In this document: piece after piece, positions 34,260-46,980 of the stretch | Numbering within the stretch: position 1 is the stretch's first letter | How the letters are laid out: each line of letters starts with the position of its first letter | From: Brasenia schreberi | Taxonomy: Eukaryota > Streptophyta > Magnoliopsida > Nymphaeales > Cabombaceae | DNA length: 64,000 nt | NCBI GenBank assembly: GCA_036023115.1 | Contig: JAYKKT010000089.1 | Coordinates: 11,789,501-11,853,500 of the forward strand | Direction: 5' to 3' | The notes under the pieces: generated by a model | Database searches by the model: none | The model's input: only the letters and a program-made list of their open reading frames with translations | What the model was told of the DNA's origin: nothing | Translations under genes and position numbers: made by a program

Positions 34260-34950
34260 TCGATTTGGAGAAAAGGACAACTAATCAAATTAAATCATGG
34301 GAGTGAAAGTTTTTATAGTATACATGATGATATATTCATTGATTGGTTGGCTGATGAGGTAGAACAATTTATTGATTGTGAGGGTGGTGGATTTGATCAT
34401 TCACTAATATTTGTGACAGAAGATATATTTAGGAGTCGTAATCAACTTATTTAGTATGTAAGAAATGTTAGGAGAAAGTATAATATTGTTATTATAATTC
34501 GTTCGAAGAGTAAAGGTGTAAAAAGTAAGGTATGACTTGATTGTGAAAGGAGTTACAAATACAAGTTGAGTAAAAATATTGATATTGAAAATAGTAGGTG
34601 GATGAGCACTAAAAATATAGATTATCTATTTTTATTAATGAGAGGGTGTAGACGATGGTTATTGGAAGTTGAATATAGTAAATGGGACACATAAACACCG
34701 TCTAAGATTTATCTTGAATGACATGTTTTTGAAGGGAGATTGAGTGACTCTGAGTATAGTGTGACAAAGGACCTTATAAAAAAAAGTATTGCAAACTAAA
34801 GCATATTTTGACACATTTGAAGTGAGTTGACAAGGTAAATATGAGTATGGCAAGACATAGCACGGATAAAAATTAGAAAGAAATATAGAGGTTCTCGAAG
34901 TATTCTACAACTAGTCGCAAATATATATGTTTGAATGAGTTGAAGTTCAG
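34260..34950 (+). pseudogene. Mutator-like transposase N-terminal fragment
   Basis: Broken frames carry blocks found in plant MULE transposase-related proteins. These are EDIFRSRNQLI followed by VRNVRRKYNIVIIIRSKS, a CERSYKYK motif, and RGCRRWLLEVEYSKW. Next come HVFEGRLSDSE with VTKDLIKKSI (compare GHSxAGRLS..), and YRGSRSILQLVANI near 34900. There are multiple stops and shifts. The catalytic core is absent, cut off before the glycosyltransferase-like pseudogene begins. Confidence 0.6.
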
Positions 34951-35012
34951 GGAATGTAAAATAATCTTCTTTTACTATCCGTTGTATAATTTTGTTCAAT
35001 TTCCTTTTGCAG

Positions 35013-36590
35013 ATGGTTGGAACCTGGGGTCAGCTTCTCTTCCCTAAACCTTGGAAAGAGTTCCGTCTCTGGTACGACTTGGACAAGGTCAAGAATATCC
35101 AGCCAATTTTGTCTGCTTTAGAAATTTAAGAACTTAACCAAGTTCAGCAACTTTATTTCGGGTTCGGCGCAGCCAAGAAAGGTCTTTAGATTGAATATAA
35201 GTCGAGAACGAAAGTGAAGCCGTATTTCAAACTTGTTATGAACGACAGTGAAACCTGAATGGTATTTAAAACTGACAAGGGTGAGCGTAGTGATATTAAT
35301 TGGGGCCTTTAAAAGTAAATGAACGATAGTGAAGCTTCAAAAACCATGATGGTATAGATGGTATAAGAGGATGGGTGAAAGGATCTGAACTCGATGGTTC
35401 ATTAAGTTCATTCATGCCCGTGGTTACTACAACATATATAATACAAATCTTTTACATTTAAGAAGGCTCAGCATCTCTCACAGAGAACCTGGTGTAAATT
35501 ATGGGAGAAAGGTTGGGCCTGATTCAACATTGATAAACAGCAGTGATATGGGCATCGATCTATGGGATATGCGGCCTATGAACTCAATGAAATGGTTTGA
35601 CTTTTGCTTCAAAGAAGTGCTTCCCGGGAGGGTTGTGAAATGCCTGAATGACTTGGTCTTTGCTATCCGCTCTGTACAGAGAGACAAGAGTGTCGTTTTA
35701 TTGAGTTTGTATCAAGTTCCAGCAGCAGTCTCAAGGAATATATTATGTCAGCTTGGAAATGTGAACATTCAAAACTATATCATACTAGGTGATGATAATA
35801 AGTTTCTAAATGATCTTGCCAGGAGGAGGCATGTCGTAATTGATGGTGAGAAGTTGATTCAAGATTCTGGAAAGACGTTTTTGACTGGATTTCAGAGCTC
35901 AAAGTGGAAGAAAATCAAGGAGTTTCTGGTTACTGCCTAAATGTTAAGGAAGACTATTGAGACTGGTTACAGTGCGTGGCTGATCAATGGAGATATGCTT
36001 CCTGTAAGCAATATATTTTCCAACTTCACGAATGATATGCATGGCTTCGCTGTTGCAAACATCCTAGATCTCTCATTTTTCAAGGGCTCATCATCGATTG
36101 TAAAGACATTGGATGACATTTATCGATAAGCTATTAGTAGAACTCCGGTCTCTCACTGGTGGCGAATTGCCTTCGGAGAAGCAAGGGTTTGGACATTTAG
36201 CTGCTAAATCCTGGAAAGAGTGGTCTGACAGTGCAAGTTATAGACGCTTCAAATATTTCTTATCAGATAACCCACAATGATGGGAAATAAACCAATCTGG
36301 GAGATGGAAGGAACTTGGTATCTTGGTCCGCTGATATAAATTTAGATGTTACGGAACGTCTGAAAGGTTTGGGCTTGTGGACAATCAATGAGGAGCTATC
36401 ATGTACTTCTGTGATCTGCCATTCAGAACCGTAACTACTCAAAGTTGATGGTTTCTCCGACTACATTTGGTTCCTGCTTTTGGAACTTTTAGGTGACCAC
36501 TTTTTGGCTGCTTCAATTGACCAGAGAACCTCATGGAGAAGCAAGCTCGAGATTCCTAGCATGGACATGGATGTCTTCTATCTCTTGGGT
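35013..36590 (+). pseudogene. Glycosyltransferase-like plant gene, broken
   Basis: The relic starts with a good acceptor (TTTTGCAG) directly before ATG and MVGTWGQLLFPKPWKEFRLW. A ~220-bp unrelated or rearranged stretch (about 35110-35350) follows. It then continues without introns: TRWFIKFIHARGYYNIY, SISHREPGVNYG, KWFDFCFKEVLPGRVVK, GYSAWLINGDMLPVSN, and near 36340 a LKGLGLW-type block. The blocks match a plant-specific family usually labelled putative nucleotide-sugar/glycosyl transferase; I recall the family only approximately. Lesions are a TGG-to-TGA stop before TRWF, a stop at 35938-35940, another at 36127, and frameshifts after it. Loss of function is well supported; the enzymatic name is not. 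Confidence 0.6.
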
Positions 36591-36710
36591 GAAGCATAGC
36601 AGGTATTATATGATTTCTTGGAAATGTTGAAACATTTCTTTACTTCTCCACGTCTGTAATCGCCATTTGATAGACATGCATTATTCACGTATGATTATAT
36701 AATCAAGTCA

Positions 36711-37115
36711 TGCTCTTTGAATCTGCACAACTAGTATCTTAGGTCTATTATCATAAACTGAACCACAATGTTTGATCTTAGTTTCACATACGTACCGACA
36801 TCTCCTATGGTACATAGCATCATAGGTAGTTAAATCTCTTAGTATAGTATTACAGAGAACTGGTTTTAACTTTTTATGTTTTGTGAATATGGCCACAGGT
36901 TCACTGAAGTGATCACTCTTGGATCCTGCACAGGTTAATATTTTAGGTCACAAAACGAACATCAGCATTTGATCTTAATTTTGCATCATTAGAAACATCT
37001 GCATAGAGGTCGTTACATATTTCTCAATAAAAGAATCTGGAGCATGAGTTTGAATTTTTGCGCTTTCTGAATATGGCCACAGGTTTACCGAATTGAAGCT
37101 CATCTGAGAGTTCAT
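36711..37115 (+). repeat. Two diverged ~200-bp tandem copies
   Basis: Both copies contain a TTTGATCTTA block and end at GAATATGGCCACAGGTT, near 36886 and 37070. They are well diverged, implying an old tandem duplication downstream of the pseudogene. No function is apparent. Confidence 0.5.
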
Positions 37116-38403
37116 GCTTGTATAACTGCATCCACAGTTCCATGACCCTCTCACGTTCTTGTTTTGATTAGTAGACTTGTACCATAGTTCCTAAAATTGA
37201 GGTGACCATGTGGTGCCGTGAATCAAACACCACAATATTCATCCTCTACTACTGAAATGATTAATTTATCCTACCATCTTTTTATTATTTTTAAAAGGAT
37301 CCATTGTTTCACACTATAATATTCAAGAAGGCCTCATAATTTAGAAGCTTTTGATGCTACGAAGCATTTTCTCATAATTGGTAGGTTTAAACATGTTCAG
37401 TTCCGGTTTGCTTGAAATCATGAATCATAAACAAATGTTTTTAAGCCCGTAACCCGTTCTAGTAATGGCTTCAAAAATACTTGTTTTCAGTAAAGAAAAT
37501 AAAATAAAAATATTAAATATCATGTAATATTAGTGAATCGACGTTGTCATTATGAAATTGTCTGTCATTTAAAATTATTTTATTAAAAGACTCGACAGCT
37601 TGCCAGATAATGATGTTACCTGCAGTAAATATGAGAATATCACTAAATGTCACTACATAAAGTGTTACCTAGTGTGCAGTAAAACAAATGTAAAGCATTA
37701 AATTAGAAGCTAATATTTTTATTTAAAAACTGAAATAAAAACCATTAGTTTCGGCTTCGAGAAAATGAAATCCGTAACCGCATCGAAGAGACTCCAAATT
37801 ACGGTTTCAGTTTTGGCTGATTTGAGGTCTGGTTTTGTTCCAGTTTAAATCGATGGTTAGCATTCCAACCGGCAGAAGCACAAGGACATGGTCAAGGAAT
37901 TTTAGAAGGTCGGCTTCGCCCAACCGAACCCGTACAGTCAACGCAGTATCAAGTTGATGGTACCATCGGGGGTCAAACCTGCCAGATCCCACTAGAGTTG
38001 GAGCTTAGCATGGTTCAAGGGGAGCTTCAACCAAATCCGGATCTTGGACTAGTACAGACTATCTATAATTTCATTAACGTAAAATTATTTTTTAATGTAT
38101 TTTTGTCGCATATATTTTCTTTATACATAGGATGTACATGTATGCCTCTCCACAAGGTAGATCGGATATGATTGAAATCTTTGTCGGGTCTTGCAACCGA
38201 AAATGATACGTGCACCTAAACTTCTCTAAATCCGCACCAAGTCCTACTCGTTGACAGCCAACTCAACGGGCATCTTCCCGCGGAACCCATAGGGAAATGG
38301 AGTCTAACGGTGACGGCCATCAAAAGAGCAAAAGTAGGATGTTGAATCACTTTTCTTGTTTTAAACTATGAAAGACATTGAAGGTGCTCCCTCCTTCTTG
38401 GTT
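37116..38403. other. Intergenic, no gene recognised
   Basis: The sequence at 37740-38040 is G+C-richer and full of GGTTTC/GAAACC-type words (CGGTTTCAGTTTTGG), like the stretch at 63120-63480, suggesting a shared repeat. No coding sequence is supported. Confidence 0.4.
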
Positions 38404-38464
38404 GGTAATTTTCAAAATATCAAACTATTTTTGGTAAAAGTTATGATTGTTATCATATTTTAGT

Positions 38465-38700
38465 ATTAAGAGTCACATACTTAGTGATAATTATGCTCAT
38501 TAGTAGCACATGTAGTGGTTGTAACTTATATACATTTAGCAACCATGTTATGGCATTAAGAGTCACATACTTAGTGATAATTGTGCTCATTAGTAGCACA
38601 TGTAGTGGTTGTAACTTATATACATTTAGCAACCATATTATGGCATTAAGAGTCACCTTCTTAAGTGATAATTATGCTCTCTTTACCGTATCTAGTATTG
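38465..38700 (+). repeat. 90-bp tandem repeats in the 5' LTR
   Basis: Units start ATTAAGAGTCAC at 38465, 38555 and 38645. The first two are nearly identical; the third is cut short. The related unit recurs six times in the 3' LTR, so copy number differs between the two LTRs of one element. Confidence 0.85.
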
Positions 38701-41700
38701 TAAACAAGATTGATCAAACTTTTCTTCCATGGTATGAGTGCTTTCTAATTTAGTTTTTCAAGAGAGTTTGTAAGTTTTATTGTAGCGCTAATTGAATTTG
38801 CAATATCATCTTTGTTTTGTCAGTCTGTTTAAGACTTGGTTGCATTCGTAGAAGACTTTGTTGTATCTTGAAGGTATTTACCAGGGTCCATTGCAATCGG
38901 TTATTTTATATCAGTGGCAGAAAATAAACCTAAATGTTAGTATTTATGGTGCATGCTATTCTAACCCTTTTTTGTGCTTAAATTCAATTTCTTGGGTGTT
39001 GACCACTCAAGAGACTGTGTCATCTATAAGAAGCTCCACACCAAAAGTTGTTAGGTTTAGTTTGCTCAAGATGGCTATTTTCTCCGAAAAATGACATGTG
39101 ACTTCATTAAGTTGATAGGTTTAATGATAGAAGCAAAAAGAAGATATACTTCCTTCTTACCACTTTGAAGGTTGTGTATGTTTTTGGATCTTACTCCAAG
39201 GTTAGAACAAAGTGAACAGTTGAGGCGTCAGGTGAGACAGCATGAAAGTGCTTAAATGGGACAATGATATTTACATCTGCCACCGCCACATTTTGAATAG
39301 GATACTCGATGCATTGTTTGACGCTTACCAAAGCGTGGAAAGTTTTAAGGGGACTTTGGGAGAAGTTAGAGGCAATATACATGATAGAAGATGCCACAAG
39401 CAAGAAATTTTTGGTTTGTTATTTTAATAGTTAAAAAATGATTGATGTTAGATCCGTCGTAGAACAAATGCATAAAATAGAATTAATTCTAAATAACCTC
39501 AAGCAACATAACACATGTATATGGATGAAACCTTATTGTCCTCTACTAATATAGATAAACTTCCTCCTTCATGGAAAAAACTTTATAGAAAGTCTAAAAT
39601 ATAGAAAGAATTAGCAGCCTTCTCTTGAGCAATCTGGGTAATCATCTTATCTTAAAGAAAGATTACCGTAGATAAGATGATACTAAAGAAGCAATCCGAT
39701 TTCATGAGAAAGTTCATGTGATAAAGAGGAAGAAAAGTCCAAAAATACTTGAAGAAAATGCCTCGATATTTTGGAAAACCCTACATGCAAGTAGGCAATA
39801 GTAATAAGCTAATAATGGTGACAAATAAATAATGATATCAAAAGAAAGAAAAAGAAAGGAAGTTGTTACCGTCATTGAAAAGTTTGGATGTCATTATTTT
39901 CTAAAAAGGAACAAATACAAGAGAAAGGTATTCTAGATCAAAAGAAAACCATGTTGTTGTCATATCTAAGATGAACATGATTAAAGATGTTGGTTTATAG
40001 TGATATGAATTACCGTGTATACCCACACATATGTGTGCAAGAACAAAAGATTTCTTCAGAGACAATCAAGAGAATATGGGGCAATGTTTCCATAGTTCAA
40101 ATCACGGGCAAAGGAATTGAGGAACTAGACTCACTTCTCAGGAAAAGTTCTCACTCTTAACAATGTATATTATATGTCAGATGTTGTTAGAAAGAATTTG
40201 ATTTTTGTACTCCTACTTAAGAAGTCTGGATTTAAATTTCTAAATTCGAGTAGATGGGTTTGTAGGTTCTTTCTAAGGGGGAATGTCAAGGGAAATGGTA
40301 TCTTTTGTGAGAACATGCACAAATCTAAAATGTTATTAATAATAGTGATGTTTCTATTTATATCATTGAGTCTTTTGATTTACACAGCATAATTGTTTAG
40401 GACATGTTAATTTTAGAAAATAAAATTCCATTACGATGAAAGCCGATTTGATACCAAAAACAAACAAAAAGTCATAAACATGTACAATTTGCATGCTAAC
40501 AAAGATGTAACTAGGCTTCCATTTTCAAATAGTAGAAATAAGTTCCAAGGTTATAGACTAAATACATTCGATGTATACATGACATATATGGTCGGCTTAC
40601 TATAAAAGGTAGCAAGAACATGTTTATAACCTTCATAGATGATCGCTCTAGGTAATTGCTATTATATGTATAATGCATTCAAAAGATAAAGTGTTGGATA
40701 AGTTTAAGATTTTAAAGCTGAAGTAGAACTTCAACATGGAAACTTTCATTAAGTGTGTGCGTCTGATAGTGGGAAGGAGAATATTATAATACAAGATACT
40801 TTGAGTCCATTCGAATAATACATCAAACAATCGTTCCATATTCCCCACAACAAATGTGTCAGCAGGCTAAGGTGTTAGAAGAAATGGTAAATGCTATGTT
40901 ATCTTATTATGATCTAGCAAAGGTTATTGTGGTGAAGCTATATTGATAGCTTGTTATATTCAAATAGTAGGTTCCAAATAAAAGGAATAATATAACCCCT
41001 GTATGAATTCTTGGAAGAAAAGAAACTCAAACCTCAACTATATTAAAGTTTTAGGTTGTAGAAGCAATGTTATAAAAGTTCCCAAACCAAAGAGGAAGAG
41101 TCAGGATGAGAGGAATAAGATGTATCTTCTTGGGATATCTTTGAAAATAGCAAAAGCACATAGATTTGTAGTTATTGAATCCAATGACTCATATCCTATA
41201 AATACAGTGATCGAGTCTCAGTGATGTAATCTTTCTAAGAAGACTAGATTTAAGACAATGCCAAGACCCAAAGATAACTTTCTCACTCAACGATAGGTGA
41301 ATGATTACGATGACACAGCAATAATGTATCAAAATAATGATACATTAGAAAGCTTTTTTCCTAGAAGAAGTGCCACAAAGAGTTAGGAAGATAAAAACAT
41401 ATGGACCAAATTTCTATGCATGTCAAGCTGAAGTTGGAAGGGACTAAGAGACACAGAGATGTTATGCAAGTCATCATGGCAAGGCAAGCGTACATAAAGT
41501 GATTCGAGAACATTGTGAAGGAGGCAATGATGTCTCAAGATGTAGCTTTTTGGAAAGAAGCTATACAAGATGAAATAGACTCGATAATGAGGTTTGACAA
41601 AACTTGAAATTAGTAGAATTCACCACCAAAGTTCCAAGCCCATTGATTGTAAATGGATTTTCAAAAAGAAAATGAAAGTAAATGAAGTCATTGATAAATT

Positions 41701-43539
41701 TAAAAGGCAAGACTAGTTACTAAGGGGATTACACAAAAAGAAAGAGTTATTTATTTCAATACATATGCACTCGTAGAAGAAGACTTGCTAAATTAAAGTG
41801 CTATTGGCACTTGCCTCCATATATAAGTTTGTTATTCATTAAATGGATGTTAAAAAATATTTCTAAATGGAGCAGTTAGATGAGGAGGTGTGTATGAAAT
41901 AACTCAAGGTTTGTAGCTCCTATTCAAGAAAATAAAGTTTGTAAACTAGTTAAGTACTTTGTATGAACTTAAGCAAACCCCTAAGTAATGACATATCCAA
42001 AATTTGATGAAGTTGTTCTTACTAATGGATATAAAATAAATGAATCGACATGTTGTGTGCATAGTAAATTTCATAATATAAAAGTGGTCATGATTTGTCT
42101 ATAATATGTAGATGACGTGCTAATTTTTTTGTAATTGATTTGGAATCAGTAGAAAATACTAAAAGAGATTCTTGTCCTAGTAATTTAAAGTGACAAGTAG
42201 GGCTGCAAATGCGATTCTAGGGATCAAAATAACCAGGAGATGATAGTAGTCTAGGACTATCTCAATCTCATTACATATGAAAAGGCATTAAACAAATTTT
42301 GATCATTTGATTGTCATCATACTTTTACACCTTTGACATCAAACTTTAAGTTTGAACCAAATAATGGTCATGTCGCCTGCACAACTTGGATTATGCAAAA
42401 GTAATTGGATGCTTCGATGTCCGCAATGATACATACACCAGATCGAATATTGTTTACGTAGTCGTAAGACCGAGTCGTTATACAAGCAATCCAAGTAAAG
42501 ACCATCGGCATCTTTGCCCAAAGAGTATTAAAATGCCAAAAGGGACAATTAGCTATAGTTTAACCTATAATAGTAATCCTTAGATTTTGAAGGATACTTG
42601 GAAACCAGTTGGGTAAGTTATATGAAGACCATACTTTAATGGCGGTTGGGTCTTCACTCTTGAGTGGGGTGCTATTTCTTGGGGATCTAAGAAATAAAAA
42701 TTTCATCATAAAATTACATATCATTTGTAGAGTTAGTAGCTTGGCTATATGAAACAAAGAAAGGCTGAATGGTTTGGCTTTGCTTCATGAAGTACTGATA
42801 TAGCCAAAACCAATAGCAATTACACTACATTATGATATCCAATCAACGCTTTCAAGGCATATAGCCAAGTATTAAAGAGAAATCTAGACATATTAGTCGA
42901 ATACATAGCTATGTTAAAGCTCTTATAAAGAGTAGAATAGTTTTCTTTATTTATATAAATCAAAACTAAATCTTACAGATTCTTTGACGAAAGGTCTGAC
43001 AAGGAATTTGATGTGAAACATCAATTGAGATGGAACCTCAACTCATACTTTGAGTTCAATGAATTAAAGTAAATCATTAGAGTGATTACAAGTACCAACT
43101 ATATAAATATCTAAAAAAAAAGTTCTATAAAGCAAAACAAGTTGAGCCTTGCTCTTAATAGACCTATAGTGTGAGTATGAAGTAGGCCAATTCTGAGAGT
43201 CTTGGACTTAATTCTTAAAGTACTCATGAGAAAGAATATAAGATACAAAGACTAAAAAAATACATCAATTGAAATATGATATATACCGGCATTAGAATCT
43301 TATATGTAAAATATGCGCACTTGTTCAATTAGATTGAATAATTTAAAGTTTGTCTACTATTCAATTTTGGATAAGTGAAACCCATGTTTTGCTAGGTAAA
43401 GGATTAAATTGTGATATACCTTTATTGAAATTATAAGATTAATGATTGTTTGAAAATGACAAGAGATTATCGTGAGATTTTCAAAATACCAAAATATATT
43501 TGGTGAAGGTTATGGTTGCAATCATGTTTTGATATTAAG

Positions 43540-44025
43540 AGTTACTTATTTGAGTAATAATTGGGCTCATTAGTAGTATATGTAGTGGTTATAACTCATG
43601 AGTATAAGAGTCACGTAATAATTGTACTCATTACTAGCACATGTAATAGTTATAGCTCATGAACACTTTGCATCTATGTTTTGGCATTAAGAGTCATTTA
43701 CTTCAGTAATAATTATACTCATTAGTAACACATATAGTGGTTGTAACTCATGAGTATTTTATAATCATGTTTTAGCATTAAAAGACACTTACTTGAATTA
43801 TAATTTTGCTCATTAGTAGTATTGATTGCAACTCATGAGCATTTTGTAGAAATGTTTTAACATTAAGAGTCACTTGAGTTATAATTGTGCTTATTAGTAG
43901 CATATATAGTAGTTGTAACTCATGAACATTTTGCATCCATGTTAACATTACGAGCTATTTTCTTGAGTAATAATTATACTCATTAGTAGCATATTATTGT
44001 CTATATATAATAATGGTATTACAAA
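43540..44025 (+). repeat. Six diverged 70-90 bp tandem repeats in the 3' LTR
   Basis: Units begin with ATTAAGAG-like words near 43540, 43605, 43685, 43776, 43862 and 43947. They contain TAATAATT, then RCTCATTAGTAG, then GTTGTAACTCATGA. They match the 5' LTR unit but are far more diverged from each other than the two full 5' units are. Confidence 0.75.
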
Positions 44026-44322
44026 AAGATTGATCAAACTTTCTCAGTGGTTTCCTACTTAGTTTTTCAAAAGAGTTTTCAAAGTCTTATTCAAACACTA
44101 ACTAATTTATTAATGTCATTCTTGCTTTACTTGTTTATCTAAGACTCAGTTGCATTCGAAAAAGATAATGTAAGAATCCATTGCAGTTTGTCGGTTTATC
44201 TAAAACTCGATTGTGTTCGTGTAAGACAATGTCGAGATCCAATGCATTTTGATATAAGTAGCGACAAATAAACTTACCATTTATGATGCATCAAACAATA
44301 ACGCTATTCTAACCATTTTTTT

Positions 44323-45531
44323 AAGGATTAAAACACCAACACTGACAGAGAGAGCTTCTTCATGCTTTTCAGTTTTTTTTTCTCCTTTTTAGAATGCCAC
44401 ATTTTGAGATTTTCACGGATAATAATTCTTTTCAGCCTTATATGGGAGTCCTTTTGATGCTTTTCTTATCGTTCATGTCTGTTTCCGCCATTTTTTTGAT
44501 GGATTTTCTCTAATTTATCTTTGACCCTTAATTGACACTAAAAACGTATTGAATTTTGTAGATAATCCTTCTTCTCGTGGGCAATTTCAGGATTTGATTC
44601 TTGGTCTTTTCTCTATGACCCAGATTTGCGATCCCGCATGATTTAGTTCCATTGGAGATAGGGTTGTTTTGGGAATCATTGGTTGGCATGGCCATGGTTT
44701 ACCTGACCGTTGATCAATTTATTTCATCCTGATTACATTTCGATCATGATTATCCCTTGATGAAATCTTAATTCCGTGATGATCTACGGTTTGAGTGAGA
44801 TCATCTGTTAGGGTTACGTTAAGTGCTTCTGTTGTCAACCTTATCTTGTTATATCAGTCGCCATTGCTGCTACCATCATCAACTTTTTTGTTTGATTTCA
44901 TTACCATATGCCATTGCAAATTTGTATACCTTCCCATTTGTTCCATCATTGAAACCAATGTATTGGTTTTCTTCCCTTTTATAGAATTTCGGTTAATTAT
45001 TAGATCGAGATCTTCCCTGAGTGGAATGATGTTGCTGTTTGAATTCTTTAGGGGAAGTATAGGGAACAAGGAACACGCAGTTTATCCTCGATATGCAGAA
45101 GGGTATAAGGGTATATTACGTTTGATTTAATGAGAGGTTATGATTGCTTCTTTTTTAGCAGGAAAGTTTAATCTTTATAGTATTTTCTTTTCTTTCCAAC
45201 AGAAAAAGTTCTTCCCCAAATTTCACGTCCCGTGACAAGGTAACCTTGTTTCTTTGGTTTGCTATCGTTCTCTCTTGGCTATTGTAATTAGCTGGAGTTG
45301 CTCATGTATTTCAACTTAACGTATCTTAGAAGCTTTGGTGCTCAATTAATTAAATCTGCAAAGGTTGAAGCTGCAAAAAAGGTATTAAATGGTCATGAAT
45401 GCATTAATCTTAAGTTCGAAAATGAATATAAGAATCTTTATTTGATATAGGCAAAAGTATTAATTGTATATTGCTCCAGTGGCTAATGAATGAGAAAAAG
45501 TTGTCTAGAAACCTTTGGCTTCAGCACCATC
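44323..45531. other. Intergenic, no gene recognised
   Basis: The region contains a 111-codon open frame (44795-45130) without recognisable motifs. Composition is slightly richer in coding-like sequence than its surroundings, but splice context and homology are lacking, so no gene is called. Confidence 0.35.
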
Positions 45532-46980
45532 ATCATGCTCGTGCCATCAGTTCTTTTTTCCACATTGAAAGAGACATCTCTTCAATTTTTCTTGGGTAGG
45601 TAGTGATCATTAATTAGCACAAAAACTACCACCTAGAATTTGTACGTCATTAGTGTAGAATTTCTACATTCACAACTTTCATAATCACAAAATGGAACAT
45701 CGAACACAAAGGAAAATTACACTTGATTCTAGCCAAAAGGCTGAAAAAGGGACAGAAAGGAAAATGAATATATTGATTCATGCTCATGATATCAGTTTTT
45801 CTTTTTCACGGTGAAAGAGACATGCCTTAATTTTTTTCTTGGTAGTGATCATTAATTAGAACAAAAACTACCACACAGAATTTGCTATAACGTTATTAGC
45901 ATAGAATCTGTATATTCACAACTTTTATGATCACTCCTTCACTCCTTCAACGTGTTTTCTTCGGAGTGAGCAAATCACATGTGATTTCGTGCAAATGCCG
46001 CAAACAACACAGTGTAGGTTGTATCCAAAAAGTACTCGACTTCCCAACTTAGTCTGTTGCACTCCTTCCTTCTTCAACCAAGCTGCTGGGCAGAGAAAAA
46101 GAGGTTGATCTCATGATTCTTGAAACTTTTGTTTTTTCATCTTTTGGTTTCTATTTCCTGCACAGGAAGCCCCACCATAGCTCTGTCCGACTGTTGGTAA
46201 CAGTCCTTGTATTCTTTTTTTCTTAATATTGATGTGGTGATTACTCATATCTCAAGAGTATATAGCATTCAAGGGATACAAAAAGGGAAATTAATATATC
46301 CATTCATGCTCATGCTATCAGTTTTTCTTTTTCACTGAAAGAGAGATGCCTTAAAAAAATTCTTTTTGGTAGTGATCATTAATTAGCACAAAAACTACCA
46401 CTTGGAATTTGTTAAAACGTTATTAGCATAGAATTTCTACATTCACAACTTTCCTAATCAGAACATGACTTAATTCAAGACAAAAGGATAAGAAAGGGAT
46501 ACCGAAAGAGGAATTAATATATTGATTCATGCTCATGCCATTAGTTTTTGTTTTTCACAATGAAAGAGACATGCCTTAATTGTTTTGGTAGTGATCATTA
46601 ATTATCATAAAATTACCACTTGGTGTTCGTTATAACTTATAAGCATTGAATTTGTACATTCACAACTTTCATAATCACTCCAGCAATGTGCTTTCTTGGG
46701 ACTGTTCAAACCACATGTTGCGATGCCATGCAAAAAAACAACAAATAACACGCTGCAGTACTCGACTCCCCAACTTAGCTCTGTTGCACTCCTTCCTCCT
46801 TCAACCAAGCTGCTGGGCAGAGAAGGAACGACCAATCCCTCATGATTCTTGAAACGTTTGTTTTCTTCTCTTTCGGTCTGTGTTTCCTGCAAAAAGAGCC
46901 AGACCGTAGCCCTGTCTGCCTGTTGGTACTAGTCCTTGTATTCCCTTTTTCTTAATGTTGAAGTGGTGATCACTCATACC
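45532..46980 (+). repeat. Segmental tandem array of ~160 bp and ~450 bp modules
   Basis: A module starting with a TTGATTCATGCTCATGCYAT-type sequence, passing through GAAAGAGACATGCCTTAAT, then TAGTGATCATTAATTAGCAC, occurs near 45532, 45775, 46300 and 46527. In the second and fourth copies it is followed by a further block. That block contains CCAACTTAGYCTGTTGCACT, then CAACCAAGCTGCTGGGCAGAG, then CCTTGTATTC. The array is thus two long units with two short ones interleaved. It is non-coding. Confidence 0.8.

Larger units (their letters stand above)
38404..44322 (+). mobile_element. Old Copia element with tandem sub-repeats in its LTRs
   Basis: The two ends share alignable sequence (38404-38973 and 43473-44322), identifying LTRs; both close with GCTATTCTAACC followed by T-rich sequence. 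Between them are Copia pieces with many stops. Gag of the UBN2 type appears near 39275 (ICHRHILNRILDALFDAYQS, then VESFK). The Gag-pre-integrase/protease side appears near 40160. Reverse transcriptase appears near 41630-42130 (YVDDVL). RNase H appears near 42660 (GAIS then WGSKK). A clear primer-binding site is not visible. Boundaries are approximate, within a few tens of bases. The element is long dead. Confidence 0.65.

Noticed and set aside
44795..45130. 111-codon open frame as a gene
   Set aside because: It has no motif, no splice context and no sign of selection that can be read from the sequence.
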